Assembly (NCBI GenBank): GCA_019636215.1
Contig: JAHBXZ010000004.1
Span: 62,001 to 126,000 of the forward strand
Origin: Planctomycetota bacterium
GTDB taxonomy: Bacteria > Planctomycetota > UBA8742 > UBA2392
DNA: 64,000 bases
Direction of reading: 5' to 3'
The notes beneath the pieces were generated by a model, which saw only the letters and a list, made by a program, of their open reading frames with translations, did no database searches and was not told the DNA's origin. Below, one piece after another: positions 16,933 through 24,600 of the stretch (positions are counted from its first letter, which is position 1; every line of letters begins with the position of its first letter). The translations under genes and the position numbers were made by a program.

Positions 16933-17304
16933 ATGCAGAGCTGGAAAATCTTCTTCATAGTCTTCGAACGCGACGGCAACTTTGAGGCCGAAGGCGTGAA
17001 TGCTGCCGTGGCAGGTGTTGGTGCTACCCCAATTGAAGCGGTTGGGTCACTGCACAGAATGGCGCAGTCCATGGCCGTACTGGCGTCTGAACACAAAGCC
17101 AAGCTTACTGCAGATCCAGCCACCGAGGACAAGGCCCTGTTTGACCGACTTCTCGCGGGCAAAGTGCCGCACAAAGAACTGCTAAAACTTGGCATCGCTG
17201 CTTACGGCGGGTTTGACCTGCAACTCCAGAGGCTCAAGCGCAACCGCCCGACAGAGCTTGGGTCGGGCAAGCTTGAACTTGAACTCGTAGGCGGGCAAGC
17301 CTGA
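16933..17304 (+). CDS. small hypothetical protein with weak HicB-like N-terminus
   Basis: A 123-residue protein with no firm family. Residues 1-50 ('FFIVFERDGNFEAEGVNAA' then 'GVGATPIEAVGSL') have the spacing seen in HicB-type antitoxin N-domains: beta strands around a D-G turn, then G-x-T-x-x-E-A. This is weak. The rest is helical. The start at 16933 follows AGAG..AAAG and sits just downstream of a good promoter; a longer frame from 16891 is unlikely because it would begin inside the -10 region. Base composition is visibly less GC-rich than infC. It abuts the frameshifted ORF at 17305, so the two are probably one transcript inserted between infC and rpmI. Confidence 0.5.
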   Translation: MQSWKIFFIVFERDGNFEAEGVNAAVAGVGATPIEAVGSLHRMAQSMAVLASEHKAKLTADPATEDKALFDRLLAGKVPHKELLKLGIAAYGGFDLQLQRLKRNRPTELGSGKLELELVGGQA

Positions 17305-17570
17305 TTGTCCTTACCAATCTACAAGTACCGGCAGTGGGCGAAGATCTTCCGCAAGGGTGGGGCCGTGTACCTTGGCCAGGACAGCGCAACCACCGAAATT
17401 GGGTTTACACCCCCAAGGGTGATGACAAGCCGCTGACGGCCGGCATCGCGGCCCACAGCGAAGGTTCAGACGTGCTGCCGGTGTGTATCAACCAGGCGCG
17501 CAAGTTCTGGAAACTGCGGTCCAGCGACGGAGTGTCCGACCATGACTTCCTCAACGGCAACTGGTCCTGA
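17305..17570 (+). pseudogene. frameshifted small ORF, unknown function
   Basis: Two overlapping frames read as one protein if a single C is added to the CCCCC run at 17410-17414. The first frame begins with TTG at 17305, directly after the previous stop, and reads 'LPIYKYRQWAKIFRKGGAVY'. The second, open to 17570, contains 'KGDDKPLTAGIAAHSEGSDV' and ends 'DGVSDHDFLNGNWS'. The restored product would be 88 residues and soluble. I do not recognise the family. I considered a HicA-type toxin because of the HicB-like neighbour, but the expected G-S-H motif is absent. The break may be a real inactivation or a homopolymer error in the assembly. Confidence 0.5.
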
Positions 17571-17572
17571 TG

Positions 17573-17608
17573 CCCCGCCCTTGCGGCGGGGTTCTGTTTG
17601 GCTATAAC
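17573..17608 (+). promoter_or_regulatory. terminator hairpin of the insert followed by promoter-like sequence for rpmI-rplT
   Basis: CCCCGCC-CTTGC-GGCGGGG (17573-17591), then TTCTGTTT, is a good terminator just after the small ORF. Overlapping it, TTGCGG at 17581 and TATAAC at 17603-17608, spaced by 16 bp, could serve as a promoter for the ribosomal genes. A GCCGG..CCGGC hairpin at 17624-17640 lies in the leader. Confidence 0.45.
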
Positions 17609-17675
17609 TCCCGCCCCGCGTTGGCCGGTTTCAAGCCGGCTTGGCCGCCCGGACCAGCGCGCACGGAGACATGCC

Positions 17676-17954
17676 ATGCCAAAGATGAAGACCCATAAGG
17701 GCGCTGCCAAGCGCTTCAAGGTCACCAAAAAGGGCAAGATCAAGCATTACAACGCCGGCCACAGCCACTTGATGTCCACCAAGTCGGCCAAGCGCAAGCG
17801 CAAGAAGCGCCACGCCACGGTGCTGTCGTCGTCCATGTCGGGCAACATCGGCCTGCTGATCGGTGTGCGCACCAAGCCACCCGCGCCTACCCCCAGTCAG
17901 GCGCAGATCCGCGCCGCCGAGGAAGCCGCCAAGAAGGCCGAACAGGGCAAGTAA
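17676..17954 (+). CDS. rpmI: 50S ribosomal protein bL35
   Basis: A 92-residue protein; typical L35 has about 65 residues. The N-terminal '[20 protein letters not shown]' and the following '[15 protein letters not shown]' are diagnostic. The last 25 or so residues ('[20 protein letters not shown]') are an added charged helix. The ATG at 17676 follows GGAG; longer frames upstream are not real. L35 is a small basic protein of the large subunit. It is followed by rplT after 66 bases with a good ribosome-binding site, so rpmI-rplT form an operon. Confidence 0.95.
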   Translation: MPKMKTHKGAAKRFKVTKKGKIKHYNAGHSHLMSTKSAKRKRKKRHATVLSSSMSGNIGLLIGVRTKPPAPTPSQAQIRAAEEAAKKAEQGK

Positions 17955-18020
17955 ACCCGCAGTCTCACCGGACCCAAGACGGCATGTGCCGCCCGGCCTG
18001 AGGCTCAAGGAGAAGATGGT

Positions 18021-18371
18021 ATGACCCACGCTGTCACACGTGTTCCGCGCCACCGGCGCAAGAAAAAGTTCCGAAAGCAGGCCAAGGGTTACTGGGGCCG
18101 GCGCCAGAATTACCGCCAGGCCCGCGGTGCTGTCGAACGCGGCTGGCGTTACGCATGGTTCCATCGCCGCAAGAAGAAGCGCGAATACCGCCGCCTGTGG
18201 GTGACGCGCCTCAGCGCGGCCGCCCGCGCCAACGGCATCACCTACAGCGCGCTGATCCACCAGCTGGGCAAGGCCAAGATTGACCTGAACCGCAAGAGCC
18301 TCAGCGAACTCGCCATCCGCGACCCGCAGGCCTTCACCAGGGTCATCGAACTGGCCAAAGCCGCCAAGTAG
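18021..18371 (+). CDS. rplT: 50S ribosomal protein bL20
   Basis: A 116-residue protein of normal length, with 'VPRHRRKKKFRKQAKGYWGR', 'YAWFHRRKKKREYRRLWVTR' and 'NGITYSALIHQLGKAKIDLN', all typical of L20. It binds 23S rRNA early in large-subunit assembly and in many bacteria represses its own operon. AGGAGAAG precedes the ATG. A very strong hairpin terminator follows directly. Confidence 0.97.
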   Translation: MTHAVTRVPRHRRKKKFRKQAKGYWGRRQNYRQARGAVERGWRYAWFHRRKKKREYRRLWVTRLSAAARANGITYSALIHQLGKAKIDLNRKSLSELAIRDPQAFTRVIELAKAAK

Positions 18372-18375
18372 CCAT

Positions 18376-18426
18376 CACCAGAAACCCAAAGCCCCGGCCC
18401 ATGGCCGGGGCTTTGGGTTTCTGGTG
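18376..18426 (+). terminator. long perfect hairpin terminator after rplT
   Basis: A 24-bp perfect stem (18376-18399 with 18403-18426) around a 3-base loop starts four bases after the rplT stop. Its core, 18384-18414, recurs base for base at 21115-21145. Confidence 0.8.
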
Positions 18427-18569
18427 CCTGAGCAAATGGCCTCCGACCTGGTTGCAGCATCACATTTTCTCAGGTAAGCGTTGCGTTGTAAAAAAAAGAG
18501 TACGATCACCCAGAGCCGAAGTTCAATCAACCGGCTCTCTCGCTCGATAGAAACACTTGGAGGCTCAAA

Positions 18570-19439
18570 ATGGCACTTAGCTTGGAACCACGGCTCTTGG
18601 CTTTCGTTACCTCTTGTGGAGCGTTCTTAGTGTGCCTGGGAGGCACGGTCTTGGCGCTGCCGAATTCCATCCTAAGCAAAACCACGCCAATAGCGCAGTC
18701 GGGCCCTGCATCAGAGTCGTGGCCATCACCTGCTACGGGCAGCTTGGTGGGTTCAAGCGACGACACGTATGTGCTCGGAGCAGGCCTTCTGTCGGACGCC
18801 GGCAGCCCGACATACAACAACTGGATAACGACCTATGCCGACACAGCGTACTCCGGTCAAACAACGGATGTCGATGAGGGCGCTTGGGAACTGTTTGTGG
18901 GTTATCCAGGGAACATCAAAGCCAAAACATACTATACCCCCACGGGTCTGTTTCCAGTGATGGAGAACTTCAGGGCGGAAACCACCTTGATGCTTGAGGT
19001 GAGGGGCGACTTCAACGGGGGCGGTGAGTTTCAGGTTGTGGTGGACAGCTACACTACCGAAGGAACGACAATTTATGATGCAGACGGAGGCGGCACCCCA
19101 CCAGCTAGTTACGTCAACGGAGGCATTTCCAACGTTCTTCGGGCGACTTCGGGCGTGAAGGTGAACGAGGCTGACGTTGGACCGGCCTTTGGTACGGCCT
19201 TTGTCGAGAAGAACGACATTCAGTTCAATCTCTACTGTCGCGGCAAGCAGTACATGCGCTGCGAGTCGGAAGAGGACGTCAGCCTTTACACTACCATTGC
19301 CGCAGATGGCTTTGTGGACTTGGACGGTGACACTGAGTTGGAAGAGGGCGAAGAAGCCACCGGATTCCGCGGATGGTTGAGAAGCTATCATAAGGATGGA
19401 GAAAATTTTGTTCTGCTACAAACGCACCCCATCGGATAG
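18570..19439 (+). CDS. secreted protein of unknown function in AT-richer segment
   Basis: A 289-residue protein. A signal peptide is likely at residues 1-30 (hydrophobic 'FVTSCGAFLVCLGGTVLALP'). The mature part is acidic, rich in Thr, Gly and Asp, with 'DEGAWELFVGYPGNIKAKTY' and a late 'DLDGDTELEEGEE' stretch that might bind calcium. No known domain is recognised. An excellent TTGGAGG site lies seven bases before the ATG. Codon use is clearly less GC-biased than in rplT. The 3' end overlaps the next ORF by 44 bases, suggesting coupled translation. Both genes lie between two copies of the rplT terminator, which suggests insertion. Confidence 0.65.
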   Translation: MALSLEPRLLAFVTSCGAFLVCLGGTVLALPNSILSKTTPIAQSGPASESWPSPATGSLVGSSDDTYVLGAGLLSDAGSPTYNNWITTYADTAYSGQTTDVDEGAWELFVGYPGNIKAKTYYTPTGLFPVMENFRAETTLMLEVRGDFNGGGEFQVVVDSYTTEGTTIYDADGGGTPPASYVNGGISNVLRATSGVKVNEADVGPAFGTAFVEKNDIQFNLYCRGKQYMRCESEEDVSLYTTIAADGFVDLDGDTELEEGEEATGFRGWLRSYHKDGENFVLLQTHPIG

Positions 19440-21099
19440 CTCGTTGCCACAAACGGTGGATGCTAAAGGCAGGCCACTGCGACGTTTGTTGCTGGCGTTG
19501 GTGTTTGTGCTCTGTGGGCTTGCCGGGTCGCTGACGGCCTACCTTTGGTTCGGGCCTGATACCAGTTTGACAGCGCCACTGATTCACCGTGCCGAGTTCT
19601 CCACCCATCGCGATGATTCGCCATCGGTTGCGACGAGCACCACATCGGAGGAGTTAAATGCGTTCGGCGAGCCTGTCCGGCCTCCTGCAACTTTCGAGGC
19701 AAGTCTGGTGGGCGAAAGTTCCCGCGTTGACTCTGAAGAACCGGTAACGTTGAACGTTTTATGTGTGGACCCGATCGGCGCGCCGGTACCCGACGTGTCG
19801 ATTTTCGTGCGCATTTCACCGCCACAACGCCGGGGTCAAACTGGATCGTTGTTGAGCCAGAGCACTCGGGCGGCCGATCATGTCGGGTCGCTTGCGCTGA
19901 CATCCGCGTCCGGCAACTTGGCACGCCTTACGGTTGAGGAGCCGAGCTGGTTCGCGAATGACTTGGTGTTCGAGTTTCGCGACAGCACCGTGGTCAAACT
20001 TGTACTGTATCCGGCAAAGTCGCTTCGGGTGTTCGCGCAGTACGATGACGGAGAACCGGTGACCTACATGGGCTCGTTCTTCCGGGCCGGATCTCCCGGA
20101 GTTAAAGAACGCGACAACTGGGATTTCGCCCTTTCGTCCGAGGGTCGAGCCTTGGTTCCTCGAGTCGCGGTTGACCAGCCGCTCAGTTGCAAGATTTTCG
20201 GCTGGAAGCGTGCGGGTTATGACAACGAAACGGTTGTGTTCTCTCCGAATGAACTGACCGCTGGCAGGGAGCTCCGAGTCATTGTTTCGCGCGATACAAG
20301 ACCGCTGGGAGCGATTCGGTTCGAGTTCATTGATGGCGCCCCGGGCTTTGCGGGTTCCGTTCGATTGGAGGGGCCGTTCTACACGACGTCAGTGAACTTC
20401 GGAGGCCGTTCATCGTCAGTGGATGCAAGCAGGCTGTCACCGGGAACGGGTTTTCGCGCCACGATCATGGGTCCTAAGGCATGGCGGTCCGGGCCGATTG
20501 AGGTCGTCGCCTTTGAGGTCACCGTTGTAAAGGTGCAGTTTCAGCAGGGCGCAACGGTGACTGCCCGACTTCTCGACACCCAAGGGAAGCCCATTGAGCA
20601 CGGCGTGTTGCGCGTTTCCGACGGTGACTACCTTCAGTACTTAACTGCCAGGCGTCCCGAGCGACCACGTTTTCTCAAAACGGCTGAAGACGGCGTTGTG
20701 ACGCTGAGCGGAATTCCGCCGGGCGAGATACAGTTGGAAGCGGAAGCTTGGGGCAAGGTTCCGGTAGTCAAGACGCTTTCGCTTCAGCCAGCATCCAACG
20801 TTGACCTTGGCGACCTAGTTCTTTTGGACGGCTCGGGAGAAGTCAATGTCCACGTTACGGGCATGCGTGAAGGACATAAGTACTCGGCCTATGTGGGCCA
20901 ACCTAAGAATGGTGGAAACATTTATCCGTTCGTGCCGGTGGTCGATGGCAAGTGCGTGATCCGTGGATTGCCTTTGCGTTCCTACTACATAGGTGTCACG
21001 TTCACAAAGGGTGGTCGGGTTGTGGCGCAGCGAATCGAGCTGTCTGAAAGTCGGACGTCGATTGACGTTTATTTGGACGTAAGCGACATTGATCCATAG
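19396..21099 (+). CDS. membrane-anchored protein with carboxypeptidase-regulatory-like beta domains
   Basis: A 567-residue protein. A single N-terminal helix ('RLLLALVFVLCGLAGSLTAY', about 29-50) anchors it. The rest is extracytoplasmic beta sandwich with transthyretin/carboxypeptidase-regulatory-like signatures: 'CVDPIGAPVPDVSIFVRI' near residue 125, 'RLLDTQGKPIEHGVLRVSDG' near 395 and 'GVVTLSGIPPGEIQLEAEAW' near 440. Such domains are usually structural or binding modules in envelope proteins. The start at 19396 gives a 44-base overlap with the upstream gene; a later start before the helix is possible since no clean ribosome-binding site is seen. Composition is AT-richer than the flanks. It ends 15 bases before the second terminator copy. 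Confidence 0.65.
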   Translation: MEKILFCYKRTPSDSSLPQTVDAKGRPLRRLLLALVFVLCGLAGSLTAYLWFGPDTSLTAPLIHRAEFSTHRDDSPSVATSTTSEELNAFGEPVRPPATFEASLVGESSRVDSEEPVTLNVLCVDPIGAPVPDVSIFVRISPPQRRGQTGSLLSQSTRAADHVGSLALTSASGNLARLTVEEPSWFANDLVFEFRDSTVVKLVLYPAKSLRVFAQYDDGEPVTYMGSFFRAGSPGVKERDNWDFALSSEGRALVPRVAVDQPLSCKIFGWKRAGYDNETVVFSPNELTAGRELRVIVSRDTRPLGAIRFEFIDGAPGFAGSVRLEGPFYTTSVNFGGRSSSVDASRLSPGTGFRATIMGPKAWRSGPIEVVAFEVTVVKVQFQQGATVTARLLDTQGKPIEHGVLRVSDGDYLQYLTARRPERPRFLKTAEDGVVTLSGIPPGEIQLEAEAWGKVPVVKTLSLQPASNVDLGDLVLLDGSGEVNVHVTGMREGHKYSAYVGQPKNGGNIYPFVPVVDGKCVIRGLPLRSYYIGVTFTKGGRVVAQRIELSESRTSIDVYLDVSDIDP

Positions 21100-21114
21100 G
21101 CATCCGATGCAAAG

Positions 21115-21145
21115 ACCCAAAGCCCCGGCCCATGGCCGGGGCTTT
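21115..21145 (+). terminator. second copy of the rplT hairpin terminator
   Basis: Identical over 31 bases to 18384-18414 (stem AAAGCCCCGGCC, loop CAT). The shared octamer GGTGCCTG also follows both copies shortly downstream (18423-18430 and 21151-21158), so the copies form direct repeats of about 45 bases around the 2.7-kb segment. Confidence 0.75.
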
Positions 21146-21202
21146 TGATTGGTGCCTGCCCGCTGTGGCGGCCTATGATGCGGCCAACTTCGCGAGGTTC
21201 CA

Positions 21203-21592
21203 ATGCGCTCGACACTGACAACCCTGGCTGTTGGTTTCATCCTTGGCGCGACGTTGGGCTTTGCCGGCCTGTGGACGCAGGTGATTCAGCCCGCCAAGGC
21301 CCAGATTGAGCAGCTTGAGGCCGAACACGGCGTCATGCAAAGCGCCATTGATTCGGCATCAGAAGTGCTGGCCAAGGCCGCGCAGGAGCTTCGCGCCGAG
21401 GCCGCGCAGCAGGCAGGCGTTACCGCGGCCGGTATTCTTCCGGGCCCGACACCGCAGCCGGTGCAGCCGACCCAGCCCGGCCCGACCCAGCCGGCGTCCG
21501 GATGGCGCGCGCCTGTGCGCAACGAAGAAGTGGCCAAGGAACTTGAAACCACGGCCACCCAATTGAAGCAGTGGCGGACCACCCGGCGCTAG
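21203..21592 (+). CDS. small membrane-anchored coiled-coil protein with Pro-rich linker
   Basis: A 129-residue protein with a signal anchor at about 7-25 ('LAVGFILGATLGFAGLW'), a coiled coil at about 30-68 ('AQIEQLEAEHGVMQSAIDSA'), a Pro/Gln/Thr linker ('PTPQPVQPTQPGPTQP') and a charged C-terminal helix. No enzyme motif is present. GAGG precedes the ATG. It resembles small envelope tethers, and its role is unknown. It lies 76 bp upstream of the giant TMTC-like gene on the same strand and may share its transcript. Confidence 0.6.
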   Translation: MRSTLTTLAVGFILGATLGFAGLWTQVIQPAKAQIEQLEAEHGVMQSAIDSASEVLAKAAQELRAEAAQQAGVTAAGILPGPTPQPVQPTQPGPTQPASGWRAPVRNEEVAKELETTATQLKQWRTTRR

Positions 21593-21667
21593 CCCCGTCG
21601 GTGTGCAGCCGCGCGCCGGTTGCTATCATCCCGCACTGGCCCCGTTTCTACCCCGACAGGCCGAGAC

Positions 21668-24600
21668 TTGCCCGAAACGCCCGATACGCAAACTGCACCC
21701 GCTTCGCGCCCGTGGCATACCTGGGCGTTTGTCGCGTTGATCTGCGTGGCCTCGTTTGCTGTTTACCAGCACGGGCTTTCGGGCCAGTTCACGAACTGGG
21801 ACGACAACTGGCTGATCAGCGAAAACCGGCACATCCGCGGGCTGAGCTGGCAGAACATCCAGATGTTCTTCAACCCGATGGCACCGCGCGAAGAACTGGG
21901 CAACGAATACCTGCCCGTGCGCGATTTGAGTTACGCCGTCAACTACGCGCTGGATGGATTGAACCCGCGGGGCTACCACGCCACAAACCTGCTGCTGCAT
22001 GTGTTCAACTCGTTGCTGGTGATGCTGCTGGCCATGCGCCTGACCGGGCGAAGGCTGGTTGGGGGGCTGGCCGGGCTGGTGTTTGCCGTGCACCCGGTGC
22101 ACGTTGAGGCCGTGAGCTGGCTGAGCTCGCGCAAGGATCTGCTGGCGGCTTTCTTTCTGCTGCTGTCCACCCACCTGTACCTGGCGGCGCGGCGCCCGCG
22201 TTTTGGGTTGATGCCAAGCCAGAGTTTTGTCCAGCGTGTGCGGCACAACACCCGCCTGAGTTACGGCCTGGCGCTGTTGTCTTTTGTGCTGGCGCTTTTG
22301 TCCAAGATGCCCGCGGTGGTGCTGCCGGCGTTGCTGGTGCTGATCGAGCTGTTTTTCATTGGCGTACGGCGCGGAGCCCCAGGGGTCAGCCCGGGCCCGG
22401 TCCATGAAACGCCGCACGCCGCAGACCAGCCCCGCGCTGACGTGCGAGGCTCACTGCGCCTGCTTGTCCCCACCCTGCCGTTCTGGGGCGTGGCTTTACT
22501 GTTCACCGCGCTGGCCATGAAGATCGGTACCGGCCTGATGCGCGAACCCTATGGCACCGGGCGCTTGCAAAGCACCCTGACCGCGATTTCGGCCATCACG
22601 CGGGATTTCCAGGCCATGTTCCTGGGCTGGCCGATGCAGGCTGCGGTGGACATGCCCGTACAGACGGGGCTGTCGTTGCCGGTGGTGATCGGCCTGCTGT
22701 TGTTGGTTGGTGTGCTGGCGCTGGGGTTCCTGGGCTGGCGCGCCAGTCGCGCAGGCCGGGAATCGCGCGGCGCGTTGCTGCTTGGCGTTTGCGGCCTGGG
22801 CGCGCTGTGGTTCCTTGTTTCGCTGGCGCCGGTCAGCAACTTCGCGGTGCAGATCGGCACCGTGTTCGCCGAACGATACCTGTACATTCCCAGCATCGGC
22901 GTGGCCGTGGCACTGGGTGCCTGCGCGGGCCTGCTGGCCGAGAAGCTCAAGGGCCCTGTCCGCTTTGTCCCGTTGGCGGCGCTGCTGATTGCCTGCGCTT
23001 TGTGGGGCTGGGCGACCATCCAGGCCGTGAAGCCCTGGCGGGACAGCAGCAGCCTGTGGGCGCGGACGCTGGAACTTGACCCTGAAAATCACACCGCCTG
23101 GTTCAATGCCGGCCGCGAAAAGCAGGAACTTGCATTGAACGAGTCCGACGACGCGCGTCGAAAAGCCCTGTTCGATGGCGCGCTGCGGGATTACGAGCAG
23201 GCCCTGGCCTTCCCCGCACGCACCTACCGTTACGACCAGGCGCGCGTGTTGATTGCCATGGCCAGCGTCTGGCTGCAACGCGACAATCCCGGCGACGCAA
23301 CGAAGTGCCTGGTGATGGCCCGCGATGCCATTGAGCAGCCTTGGCGCTCGCGTGTCATCCCGGCTCATGCCGACCGGGTTGCCGATATTGAGGCCATCCT
23401 GGCGAACTACTTCGGCCTGGCCTACAGCGCGCAGGGCCAGCACGACAAAGCCGTGGCAGCATTCGAGGAAGCCGTCAGCAAGTCCTCGCGCTATGTTTCG
23501 GCGCGCATCAACCTGGCGGCGGAGCTCGGCCGCGCGGCGCTGGCCCAGTCCCCGGTCAACAACGACATGCTCAATCGCGCCTGGCGCGAACTGGCGGAAT
23601 ACGAACGCGCCCGGGGCCGCGACGAGGCGAGCATCGAACAGCGCGCCCGGCTTCGCTATGCCGAGTTCAGCCGCCGCCTGGAGCTTTCCGGCAAGGGTGG
23701 CGACAAGACCGTGCCCGCTGACCTGGCACCGCTGCTGGACGAATCCCGCGCCCTTTACGCCGAACTGGTCAGCCTGCGGCGTAAGGGGGCGATGTCGCGT
23801 CGCGCCAAGGCCCGTCTGCTGGTTGAGGCCGCCGAAGTCAGCGCGCGCGGGCGTGCCGGTGACGAAGCCGCCGAACGCCTGTTCCGCGAAGCGCTGACAC
23901 TGGACCCGGATTACGTCGGCCTGCGCACGCTGCTGGCGTATCTGTTGTTCGAGCGCGGCGGCAAGGCATCACTGGAGGCCACCGAGCTGCTGGGCGAAGA
24001 ACTCAAGCGTACCCCGCAGCACAAACCCGCGTTGCAGCTCAAGGCCGCTGGCCTGCGTCAGGCCGCGGTGGACGGCGCGGCGAAACTGCGCGCCAAGTGG
24101 TTGCCCGCCTATCGTGAAGTGCGCAGCGACCCCGACCCGACGTGGGAGGGCCTGATCACGGCCTTCTTCATGGGCAAACCGACCGCGCGCGGCGGCGACG
24201 CCTTTGCCACCGACCTGCTGACCATCGTTGCGTTGATGCGTGAAGCCGTCGATCTTGACCCGGCCAACGAGGAAGGGCAGGGGATTGTAGAGGGCACCGG
24301 ACTGCGCATCGCCATCGGCATGTGGACCACGCGCATTCCCAACCTGCGCGGCAACGCCGAATCGCTGCTGCGTACCGCGTTCAATGCAAAGCCGGAGGAC
24401 GGGCCGGTGGCGGCCGTGCTGACGGAGTTTTACCTGCGGCTGGCCGAGGAAGTGATTAACCCGCCCAAGCCGCCAGAGACAGAAGAACAGCACAAGGAAC
24501 TGCGCGAGGGCCTGAACGAGCTGCTGCAGAACATGCTGACGTTGAGTGAAAAGGCGCGGCGCATGTTGTCGGGCAAGCTGCACAAGGTGGGGCTGGACAT

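Noticed and set aside
16933..17570. A HicBA toxin-antitoxin pair.
   Set aside because: The first protein is only weakly HicB-like, and the second lacks the G-S-H motif of HicA even after frame repair. Kept as an unknown pair.
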